Shown: in pieces, positions 25,759-32,958 of the stretch
Position numbering within the stretch: position 1 is the first letter of the stretch
Layout of the letters: each line of letters opens with the position of its first letter
Assembly (NCBI GenBank): GCA_022511445.1
Contig: JAFLVE010000014.1
Span: forward strand, 18,464-82,463
DNA from: Clostridiales bacterium
Lineage (GTDB): Bacteria > Bacillota > Clostridia > Christensenellales > Pumilibacteraceae
DNA: 64,000 bases
Reading direction: 5' to 3'
The notes under the pieces: model-generated
What the model saw: the letters and a program-made list of their open reading frames with translations, nothing else
Told to the model about the DNA's origin: nothing
Databases searched by the model: none
Translations under genes and position numbers: made by a program

Positions 25759-26208
25759 TCAGTCCTTATAGCTTTTGCAAAACTCGGTAAGGGTGTTGCA
25801 AATGTGCGAGAGGGTGTCGTACATTTTTACGCGGTCCTCTTCCGTTACGCCCACCGCCACAAGATCGAGTATCCTCGATACTTTTTCGGAAACGATTTTT
25901 GCGGACTCCGTCCCCAACTCGGTCAGCTTATAGGGGTTGCGGTACTTTTTGTTTTCCTGTTCGTCGATATACACAAGCCCTTTGGCGGTAAGCTCCTTAA
26001 GCGTCCTCGACATCATGCCCTTATCCTCGCCGCAGATAGAGCACAGCTCGGTTAAGCTCGCACCCTTATCCGAATTGAAAAGAGTAAAAAGACACTGAAC
26101 GTGCGTGCCTTTAAGCCCCAGCGACTCTACCTCTTTATTCTTTATCTTTTGAACGCACCTCGACAGGTTAAGAACCAGTAAAGTAAATGTTTCGTATCTT
26201 TGTTCCAT
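25759..26208 (-). CDS. MarR-family transcriptional regulator
   Basis: A 149-residue winged-helix repressor: dimerisation helices at both ends, a helix-turn-helix at about 50-75 (SLTELCSICGEDKGMMSRTLKELTAKGL), and a wing with YRNPYKLTELG. MarR proteins leave DNA when they bind small phenolic or other ligands. AGGGG precedes the ATG on the minus strand. It is divergent from the Ntn hydrolase gene, and their promoters overlap at a shared palindromic site, so it most likely controls both itself and that gene. Confidence 0.92.
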   Translation of the reverse strand: MEQRYETFTLLVLNLSRCVQKIKNKEVESLGLKGTHVQCLFTLFNSDKGASLTELCSICGEDKGMMSRTLKELTAKGLVYIDEQENKKYRNPYKLTELGTESAKIVSEKVSRILDLVAVGVTEEDRVKMYDTLSHICNTLTEFCKSYKD

Positions 26209-26241
26209 AATAAACCCCTAAAAAATTTATTTTATATTTAA

Positions 26242-26270
26242 ATTATACCACAAAATCGTTGTCAAGTCAA
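26242..26270 (-). promoter_or_regulatory. Promoter of the marR-like gene
   Basis: On the minus strand TTGACT (26270-26265), 17-base spacer and TATAAT (26247-26242). Its -35 box abuts the -35 box of the opposite promoter. Confidence 0.75.
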
Positions 26271-26326
26271 GGAAAGAGTGATATAATTAACCTCGATAAC
26301 ATATAAATTGTTGTCAAATCAACAAA
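26258..26326 (+). promoter_or_regulatory. Hydrolase promoter with two putative MarR operators
   Basis: Promoter: TTGTCA (26259-26264), 17-base spacer and TATAAT (26282-26287). The 13-base sequence GTTGTCAARTCAA occurs twice, at 26258-26270 over both -35 boxes and at 26310-26322 in the leader. The second lies inside a palindrome (TTGTTG TCAAAT CAACAA). The spacing of 52 bases is about five helical turns. Confidence 0.7.
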
Positions 26327-26342
26327 ATTTCGGAGAGTAATT

Positions 26343-27599
26343 ATGACAAAAACCAAAAAAATCGTGCTGAGAGTGGTAAGCATCGTGCTTGCCGTCATCT
26401 TGGTGGCTATGATTGTTCTCGTGTCCGTGTTCTTTGGGATATGGCACAACGAGTTTTCCACTGTGACGAGCTTTAAAATGCTCCGCGACCGCAACGACGC
26501 GCACAAGGACGGCGCGGTGTATACCATGAAGGTGAGCGGCGGCTTTTACTTTGACGAGTTTCTCGATCAGGGCGGGGTAAAGAACGACCCCGAGCTTATA
26601 GCTTTTATTTCGAACAAGATTACACGCGGGCTTATTGATATGGGCATTAAGGAGAGCGACATAGGCTGCGCGTCCTTTACCGCGGTTGCAGAGAACGGTG
26701 ACAAGCTGTTTGCGAGAAACTACGACTTTGCCAAAACAAACGTTTGCCTTACGTTAACCGACCCCGGTAACGGAAGACATGCGTCCTTTTCGACGGTAGA
26801 CCTTAACTTTGTGGGCATGGATACAGAAAAGAACGTCGAGGGGCTTATGAATAAGATTACCTGCCTTGCCGCGCCCTTCACGCCGCTCGACGGTATTAAC
26901 GACGCGGGCGTAAGCTGCGGCATTTACATGACCTATCAGGGCGAGCCCGAAAACAACAACGCCGTAGCGACAGACCAAAACGATCCCAATAAGCCCGACA
27001 TTACGTCGACTACTATGCTTCGTATGATTCTCGACTACGCGGACGACGTGGACGAGGCGGTGGAGCTTGTTAAAAAGTACAACCTTCACGACTCGGCTAA
27101 CACCTCTTTCCACTACATGGTTGCCGACGCCACGGGGAAGAGCGCCATTCTCGAATGGGTTGCTCCCGGCGAAACGGACGAAACGGATAACGACGGTACC
27201 AAACGCGAGCTTGTGGTTACATACAATACCGGCGACGAAAATATAGGCGAGGCGGAGGGATCGAGCGATTTCCAATGGCTTACCAACTTTATTATTTTGC
27301 CCGGCTATTACGCAAGCGACGACGACAAGCCCGGCGTGGACAGATACAATCAAATATACTCCGATCTTTCGGCGACAAACGGAATCGTAAAGGACGAGTG
27401 GGCGGCTATGGAAATTCTCAAAACGGTGGGAAGAAGAAGCTGGGGCGAAGGCAACGGCTGCACGGTGCACAGCGTGGTATATAACCTCACGAAAAAAACG
27501 GCGCTTTGGGTTTCCAACGAAAACTTTAACGATTCCACCGCTATCTACGAATATTCTCTTAAGACAAAGCAGCTGAAGTCAGTTTCTAAAATCGGCTGA
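26343..27599 (+). CDS. Membrane-anchored Ntn hydrolase, linear-amide (choloylglycine hydrolase-like)
   Basis: A 418-residue protein with one N-terminal membrane helix (about residues 8-35). The core matches the linear-amide C-N hydrolase/choloylglycine hydrolase family: candidate nucleophile Cys109 in GCASF, Arg in FARNYDF about 16 residues later, then GINDAGVSCGIY and FHYMVADATGKSAILEW. In this family the Cys becomes the N-terminus after processing; here 108 residues, including the anchor, would have to be cleaved off or the Cys works internally. Substrates in the family include bile-salt amides, penicillin V and N-acyl amides, so the substrate is open. GGAGAG precedes the ATG. The divergent MarR gene suggests substrate- or product-responsive control. 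Confidence 0.83.
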   Translation: MTKTKKIVLRVVSIVLAVILVAMIVLVSVFFGIWHNEFSTVTSFKMLRDRNDAHKDGAVYTMKVSGGFYFDEFLDQGGVKNDPELIAFISNKITRGLIDMGIKESDIGCASFTAVAENGDKLFARNYDFAKTNVCLTLTDPGNGRHASFSTVDLNFVGMDTEKNVEGLMNKITCLAAPFTPLDGINDAGVSCGIYMTYQGEPENNNAVATDQNDPNKPDITSTTMLRMILDYADDVDEAVELVKKYNLHDSANTSFHYMVADATGKSAILEWVAPGETDETDNDGTKRELVVTYNTGDENIGEAEGSSDFQWLTNFIILPGYYASDDDKPGVDRYNQIYSDLSATNGIVKDEWAAMEILKTVGRRSWGEGNGCTVHSVVYNLTKKTALWVSNENFNDSTAIYEYSLKTKQLKSVSKIG

Positions 27600-27639
27600 A
27601 ACAAAATAATAATTTCCGTTTATTAAGGGATTTTCAATA

Positions 27640-30600
27640 ATGAAAAAAGCAGTATATTTATTAAACCTACTATTGCTCGGAGCGCTTGTCGCTTTTGACG
27701 TAATGCTTATACTTTCTCCTGCGCTGTGGCTTAAAAGCGCGTCGAGCGCTTGCTTTGCCGCGGTCGGGATTGTGAATATAATCTATGCGCTAAAGCAGGG
27801 CGCAAAAAAAGCGTTTCCCGCGCTTATGCTTGTCGGCTTGATTTTCGCTATGGCGGGGGATATAATCAATTACAACCCGGGCGACCTATTCTTTATAGTG
27901 GGAACGGCGCTGTTCGCTTTGGCGCATGTTTTTTACATTGCGGCGTACTACACCGTTTACAAATTTCATTTGCTCGACCTGATTATATCCGCGGTTATAT
28001 TTGTGCCGTCCGTGCTGTTTATAACGCTTTCGCCCATGTTCGACTTCGGCGGCACGCTTATGAAAATCGTGTGCGTGGCGTATGCGCTTATCCTTTCGGT
28101 TATGGTTGGCAAGGCGCTGTCCGATACGAGAAAGGGAACGGCGCTTAGCGTTTTGATTGCGGTGGGAAGCGTGCTGTTTTTCGTGTCCGACCTTTCGCTT
28201 CTTATAAACATGTTCAGCGCTATTCACGCTATTCCGCGCATACTGTGCCTTGCCACGTACTATCCCGCGCAGTTTATGCTTGCGTTTTCGCTCATTCTGT
28301 ACGGAGAAAAGGGCGTCAACTTTTTCAAGGCGCTGTATTGCAGAGTTTTCCAGCTCGTGCTAAAAATCGCGCTTCCTCTTTTGCCGTACAGAGATCCCAA
28401 GGTCATAGAAAAGATAACCGAAGTTCCCGCTGTGCTTAAAGATAACGGAAAAACCCACGCGCTTATCGTCACCGATAAAAATATCCGAGCTTTGGGACTG
28501 ACCGAGTCGCTCGAAAAAGCGCTCTCGGCGGCTAATATAAAGTGCACCGTTTTCGACGGCGCGGTACCCAATCCCACGACGGATGACGTTAACGAGGCGT
28601 TAAACCTTTATAAAAGCGAGGGGTGCGACTGCCTTATAGGCTTCGGCGGCGGATCGCCCATGGACTGCGCAAAGTGCGTAGGCGCTTTAATCGCGCGCCC
28701 CAAAAAGACGCTCGGCAAAATGAGCGGTATTCTTAAAGTGGGGAAGAAAACCCCTCTCCTCTTAGCCGTACCCACCACGGCGGGCACGGGCAGCGAAACC
28801 ACGCTTGCGGCGGTTGTTGTCGATTCTGCGACCCGTCATAAGTACGCTATAAACGACTTTCCACTTATCCCGTCGTACGCCGTACTCGACGAGGATCTGT
28901 TATCCTCTCTTCCCAAGCATATAATTTCCACAACGGGTTTGGACGCGCTCACGCACGCGATTGAAGCGTATATCGGAAAGGGCGGAAACGCCTCCACGCG
29001 CAGGGACGCGCTCGACGCGGTAAAGCTCGTGTTTGAGAATCTCGAAAGCTTTTACGGCGGCGACAAGGCGGCGGCAAAGAATATGCTCCTCGCCTCGCAC
29101 AAGGCGGGTCGCGCGTTCAGCAAGGCGTACGTCGGCTACGTCCACGCGCTTGCACACCCGCTCGGCGGAAAGTACAATATCGCGCACGGTCTTGCGAATG
29201 CGGTTATCCTTCCCGTCGTATTGAGAGAGTACGGAAATGCGGTACAAAAAAAGCTTTGGAAGATAGCGCGCTTCTGCGGGCTTGTCGACGGCGGTACGGC
29301 GTACGGCGACGGAGCCGAGGCCGTTATAAGTAAAATCGAGGCGATGAACGCCGCGTTCGGAATAGGAAAGACTTTCCCTGAGATTAGGCGCGGCGATTTG
29401 GAGGAGCTTTCCTCTTGCGCCGAAAAGGAAGCCAATCCCCTTTATCCCGTTCCCGTTTTGTGGGATAAGGAAAAGCTGAAGGATATGTATATTAAGCTTC
29501 GCGGCGAAAACACGGACGAAACGGACATTGCCGCAATCGTTCAAAAGCAAAGAAAGTATTTTGAGAGCGGCGCGACCTTAAGCGTAAAACAACGCCTCGC
29601 AAGATTAAAAGCGCTTCACGCGGCGATAAACGCCAATCTCCCCGCATTGCACGAAGGGCTTAAAGCCGACCTCGGAAAGAGCGCGATAGAAAGCTACATG
29701 TGCGAAACGGGTCTTGCTTTAAGCGAATTATCCTACATGATAAAGCATCTGAAGCGCTTTGCTAAGCCCAAGACGGTTACCACGCCCATTGCGCAGGCTA
29801 TTTCCAAAAGCTACCGTCTTCCGTCGCCGTACGGCACGGTGCTTATCATGAATCCGTGGAACTATCCGTTCCTCCTTTCTATCGACCCGCTTATCGACGC
29901 GGTTGCCGCGGGCAATACGGTCGTACTAAAGCTCAGCGCGTACTCTCCCAACGTAAACAAGGCGATAAAAGAGGTTATAGACAGCGTGTTCCCGCCCGAA
30001 TACGTTACGGTGCTTTTCGGCGGGGCGAAGATAAACCAAGAGCTGATGGAAACGGAGTTCGATTATATTTTCTTTACGGGCAGCAAACGCGTGGGACAGC
30101 TCGTTTACGAAAACGCCGCGAAACGCCTTACGCCCGTCACGCTCGAGCTCGGCGGAAAAAGCCCGTGCATAGTGGACGAGACTGCGGATATCCCTCTTGC
30201 CGCAAAGCGTATCGTATGGGGTAAATACCTCAACCTCGGTCAAACGTGCGTCGCGCCCGACTATATATACTGCGCGGAAAGTATTCACGACAGACTGATT
30301 GAAGAAATCAAAAAGCAGATAGTAAAGCAGTTCGGGACTAATCCGCTCGAAAATCCCACCTACGGCAAGATTATAAACGAAAAGCACTTTAACCGCGTCG
30401 GCGCTCTAATAGATAAGCAGAAGGTTGTACACGGCGGAAAGACGGACGCCGAAACGCTTAAAATAGAGCCCACCGTTATGGATAACGTATGCCACGCCGA
30501 CGCCGTAATGCAGGAAGAAATTTTCGGACCGGTGCTTCCCGTGCTTACCTACAAAGAGGAAAGCGAGGTCGTGCGCTACGTAAAGGAAAACGACGCCCCG

Positions 30601-30891
30601 CTTGCGCTTTACCTGTTCTCGTCCGACAAGGCGCGTATAAAACGGCTGACTAACGAAATCGGCTTCGGCGGTGGGTGCGTAAACGACGTGGTTATTCACC
30701 TTGCGACCCCGTACATGCCGTTCGGCGGCTTCGGAAAAAGCGGGCTCGGCTCGTACCACGGCAAAGTCGGCTTCGAAACGTTCAGCCACTACAAGAGCAT
30801 AGTGGATAAGTCTACGCTTATCGATTTGCCCATGCGCTACCAGCCGTACACAAAGGTTAACGAAAAGCTTATTAAATTCTTCCTAAAGTAA
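27640..30891 (+). CDS. Lysoplasmalogenase - iron ADH - class 3 ALDH fusion
   Basis: A single 1083-residue frame with three enzymes. Residues 1-225 have about eight membrane helices and match YhhN/TMEM86 lysoplasmalogenase, with paired Asp74 (AMAGD) and Asp184 (FVSD) in the two expected places. Residues about 250-625 are an iron-containing alcohol dehydrogenase: GGGSPMD for NAD(P), PTTAGTGSE, and metal ligands Asp435, His439, His502 and His516 with the spacing of the FucO family. Residues about 632-1083 are an aldehyde dehydrogenase with Glu836 (LELGGKSP) and Cys870 (GQTC); the WNYP and CVAPDY motifs place it with class 3 (fatty aldehyde) enzymes. Lysoplasmalogenase frees a fatty aldehyde, which the other domains could reduce or oxidise. 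The order is opposite to AdhE (ALDH-ADH), and AdhE has no such membrane domain. No frameshift is visible. Confidence 0.92.
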   Translation: MKKAVYLLNLLLLGALVAFDVMLILSPALWLKSASSACFAAVGIVNIIYALKQGAKKAFPALMLVGLIFAMAGDIINYNPGDLFFIVGTALFALAHVFYIAAYYTVYKFHLLDLIISAVIFVPSVLFITLSPMFDFGGTLMKIVCVAYALILSVMVGKALSDTRKGTALSVLIAVGSVLFFVSDLSLLINMFSAIHAIPRILCLATYYPAQFMLAFSLILYGEKGVNFFKALYCRVFQLVLKIALPLLPYRDPKVIEKITEVPAVLKDNGKTHALIVTDKNIRALGLTESLEKALSAANIKCTVFDGAVPNPTTDDVNEALNLYKSEGCDCLIGFGGGSPMDCAKCVGALIARPKKTLGKMSGILKVGKKTPLLLAVPTTAGTGSETTLAAVVVDSATRHKYAINDFPLIPSYAVLDEDLLSSLPKHIISTTGLDALTHAIEAYIGKGGNASTRRDALDAVKLVFENLESFYGGDKAAAKNMLLASHKAGRAFSKAYVGYVHALAHPLGGKYNIAHGLANAVILPVVLREYGNAVQKKLWKIARFCGLVDGGTAYGDGAEAVISKIEAMNAAFGIGKTFPEIRRGDLEELSSCAEKEANPLYPVPVLWDKEKLKDMYIKLRGENTDETDIAAIVQKQRKYFESGATLSVKQRLARLKALHAAINANLPALHEGLKADLGKSAIESYMCETGLALSELSYMIKHLKRFAKPKTVTTPIAQAISKSYRLPSPYGTVLIMNPWNYPFLLSIDPLIDAVAAGNTVVLKLSAYSPNVNKAIKEVIDSVFPPEYVTVLFGGAKINQELMETEFDYIFFTGSKRVGQLVYENAAKRLTPVTLELGGKSPCIVDETADIPLAAKRIVWGKYLNLGQTCVAPDYIYCAESIHDRLIEEIKKQIVKQFGTNPLENPTYGKIINEKHFNRVGALIDKQKVVHGGKTDAETLKIEPTVMDNVCHADAVMQEEIFGPVLPVLTYKEESEVVRYVKENDAPLALYLFSSDKARIKRLTNEIGFGGGCVNDVVIHLATPYMPFGGFGKSGLGSYHGKVGFETFSHYKSIVDKSTLIDLPMRYQPYTKVNEKLIKFFLK

Positions 30892-30892
30892 A

Positions 30893-30938
30893 ATAAAAAA
30901 ACAAGCGGTTTGAATAATATCAAGCCGCTTGTTTTTTT
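30893..30938. terminator. Bidirectional terminator between convergent genes
   Basis: A 13-bp stem (ACAAGCGGTTTGA with TCAAGCCGCTTGT, one G-U) has an A-run on the left and a T-run on the right. It serves both the fusion gene and the RimK-like gene. Confidence 0.85.
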
Positions 30939-30945
30939 GTGTGTT

Positions 30946-31821
30946 TTATTTTTCGATTTCGCGTGCGATATGTTCGGCGTAGAGCCTTGCTACGTTTATT
31001 CCGCTTACGGCTTCGAACGCGTCGAAGTAGGCGTTGGAATTTACCTCTAAAAGCAGGGGATTGTCGCCGACCGTAAAATCTATCCCGCAGTAGTCGAGAT
31101 TAAGAAGGTTTGCCGCGCGCTCGGAAATCTCTTTTACGTTATCGGGAAGCTCGGTTTTTTCGGCGCGGGCGCCGAGACCGATATTGGAGCGGAAATCGAC
31201 GTCGCTCACTCTTTTGATAGCGCCTATTGCTTTTCCGCCGATAACGATTACGCGCATGTCCTTTCCGCTCGACGAGGCGATATATTTTTGGAAAAGGTGC
31301 TCCTCGAGTTTTACCTTTTCGCATAGCTCGGTTAGCTCTTTGCGGTTATCCGCTTTGAACACGCCTTTTCCTATCGAGCCGTACGAGTGCTTTACTATAA
31401 CGGGGTAGCCGAGCTTTTTTTCGACCTTGTTAATAACCTCGGCGGGAACGGGGGCGGCGGGGTCGTAGCAAAGAAGCCCGGGGATAGTTTCGGGCATGGG
31501 AATGCCGCTGTTCGAAAGCGCGATATGCGTAAGCATTTTGTCGTCGCACAGCTCTATCGCCGTCGCGCCGTTAAAAAGCTTTACTCCATTTTTTTCGAGC
31601 ATAGCGGCGATATATTTATCCTTATCGAGATAAACGCAAAAATCGCAGTCGAAATCCTCTATTTCGATTTTTCCGTCCCTTACGCAAAGAGGGAAGCGGT
31701 CGTTTGTCCTGACCTCGGCGGAAATGCCGAGCACGGCAAGCTCTTCGGTCAGTCTTTTCGTCTGCCTTGTTCCGCGCTTATCGGCGTATGCGTTTATTAA
31801 GATAATGCACTTTTTGTTCAT
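30946..31821 (-). CDS. RimK-like ATP-grasp ligase
   Basis: A 291-residue ATP-grasp enzyme. The ATP-binding parts are the lysine-bearing YPVIVKHSYGSIGKGVF (about residues 140-156), DMRVIVIGGKAIGAIKR, and the metal site DFTV...LLLEVNSNAYF near the C-terminus. It most resembles RimK/LysX proteins, which join amino acids (often Glu) to a protein or small-molecule carboxylate. No carrier-protein gene or amino-group pathway is adjacent, so the acceptor is unknown. The only upstream signal before its ATG is weak (TAGG), and the terminator of the next gene lies just upstream, so expression may rely on read-through. Confidence 0.85.
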   Translation of the reverse strand: MNKKCIILINAYADKRGTRQTKRLTEELAVLGISAEVRTNDRFPLCVRDGKIEIEDFDCDFCVYLDKDKYIAAMLEKNGVKLFNGATAIELCDDKMLTHIALSNSGIPMPETIPGLLCYDPAAPVPAEVINKVEKKLGYPVIVKHSYGSIGKGVFKADNRKELTELCEKVKLEEHLFQKYIASSSGKDMRVIVIGGKAIGAIKRVSDVDFRSNIGLGARAEKTELPDNVKEISERAANLLNLDYCGIDFTVGDNPLLLEVNSNAYFDAFEAVSGINVARLYAEHIAREIEK

Positions 31822-31825
31822 AGCC

Positions 31826-31868
31826 TAAAAAAAAGCCCGTACGGATTTTTTAAGCGCTCCGTGCGGGC
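31826..31868 (-). terminator. Terminator of the reverse-strand lipoprotein gene
   Basis: GCCCGCACGGA pairs with TCCGTACGGGC (one G-U), followed on the minus strand by a run of nine Ts. It lies between the lipoprotein stop and the RimK-like start. Confidence 0.85.
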
Positions 31869-31877
31869 ACAGTAAGA

Positions 31878-32867
31878 TTATTCTTTATCGAACGAGCAGC
31901 CGGTAAGCACGTATTCCGTTCGCCTTGCAACTGCGCCGGAACGGTAGCTGTCGTAGTGGATACGGACGGGAATTTTGTTATGCTCCTTTTCGCCGCTTTT
32001 AAACGGAACGGCGGCGTACGACACTACGTACGGCGGACCGTGCCTGTCCGCGTTTATCGATATGCTCGAATTGTAGCAGGATACGGGATAGTATTCTTCG
32101 CCCGTGACGTCGGAGGTTACCTTTTCTATGCCGAAGTCCTTAACCCAATCGCCGATATGCTCGGTAATCTTGTTTGCCTCCGTCGATACGTACATCGTGT
32201 ATGCGCTTACCTTGCCGGTCTCGAAGCAGTCGAAAAGGTTGGTCATAAAAAACGGATACGCCGTGTTTACGGCTATCGAGCTGGTGCGGGCGAGGTAGAA
32301 CATCATCTCGTTGTCGTAGTACTGCCCGGACGGAATGGAAAGAGTTTTTTGCTTGGATTCTCCGTCTTTATCGAAGGTGGTGCGGGTCGCCTTTTTCGCG
32401 AAGTAGTCGGCGTCTATCTCGTACGAGAGGTTTTTCTCTTCGCCCTCGCGCCGAGCAAGCCCCACTTTTTTATAGGCTTTGGAGGTGACGAGGCTGTCGG
32501 TCTGCCATTCGACGTAGCTCCTTATATTGTCGGTAAGACCGCGATCCTTTTCGTCCGCTTCGTCGTTATAGGTAACCGTCCAGGTTAAATCGAGCCCTGT
32601 GTGGCGCGCCACGTCGTCGGTGGGTACGTTTTCCGTAAGGGTAAAGGTCGCTTTGCCCTTAGCTATCGTTACGCGCTTGTCCTCGCCGAGGCCTTTTTCG
32701 GTGTTGTATATGGAAATCTCGTATTCCAAGCGTTCGTACGAGTCGCCTACGTCGTGCCAAGGTCTGTTTGTGTCAAACGACGGAGTGGGCGTCGAGGTGC
32801 ACGCCGTCAACATGATTGCCGCCGCACAGGATAAAACAGCGGCGGATTTACTTATCGCTTTTTTCAT
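31878..32867 (-). CDS. Lipoprotein of unknown function
   Basis: A 329-residue exported protein. The ATG at 32867 is chosen because a clean signal peptide follows (MKKAISK, hydrophobic core, lipobox LTAC with Cys about residue 23); a longer frame would bury it. After a Thr/Pro-rich tether the protein is beta-rich with alternating charged strands and ends in a Cys (TGCSFDKE). No domain was recognised. A TATAAT box ends 6 bases before the ATG and there is no ribosome-binding site, which implies a leaderless mRNA. It is divergent from addB. Confidence 0.8.
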   Translation of the reverse strand: MKKAISKSAAVLSCAAAIMLTACTSTPTPSFDTNRPWHDVGDSYERLEYEISIYNTEKGLGEDKRVTIAKGKATFTLTENVPTDDVARHTGLDLTWTVTYNDEADEKDRGLTDNIRSYVEWQTDSLVTSKAYKKVGLARREGEEKNLSYEIDADYFAKKATRTTFDKDGESKQKTLSIPSGQYYDNEMMFYLARTSSIAVNTAYPFFMTNLFDCFETGKVSAYTMYVSTEANKITEHIGDWVKDFGIEKVTSDVTGEEYYPVSCYNSSISINADRHGPPYVVSYAAVPFKSGEKEHNKIPVRIHYDSYRSGAVARRTEYVLTGCSFDKE

Positions 32868-32873
32868 ACCGAC

Positions 32874-32902
32874 ATTATAGCATATATCTTTTTCGATTGC
32901 AA
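32874..32902 (-). promoter_or_regulatory. Promoter of the lipoprotein gene, leaderless arrangement
   Basis: On the minus strand TTGCAA (32902-32897), 17-base spacer and TATAAT (32879-32874), with only GTCGGT before the ATG. Transcription should start at or next to the A of the ATG. Confidence 0.65.
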
Positions 32903-32909
32903 TCGATTG
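32894..32909. promoter_or_regulatory. Overlapping palindromes between divergent promoters
   Basis: CGATTGCAATCG (32894-32905) and CAATCGATTG (32900-32909) are both perfect palindromes and overlap the -35 box of the lipoprotein promoter. The position suits a repressor site. The CAATCGATTG core also occurs in the 18-bp palindrome at 21783. Confidence 0.45.
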
Positions 32910-32923
32910 ATTAAAGATAGTGC

Positions 32924-32952
32924 TTGCTTTTAATCGCCGCCTACGATATAAT
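32924..32952 (+). promoter_or_regulatory. Promoter of addB, leaderless arrangement
   Basis: TTGCTT (32924-32929), 17-base spacer and TATAAT (32947-32952), then GTTAGC and the ATG. There is no room for a ribosome-binding site on the mRNA. Confidence 0.65.
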
Positions 32953-32958
32953 GTTAGC

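Noticed and set aside
27640..30891. AdhE-type bifunctional aldehyde/alcohol dehydrogenase
   Set aside because: The order is ADH then ALDH, the ALDH is of class 3 and not the CoA-acylating type, and a YhhN membrane domain precedes them.
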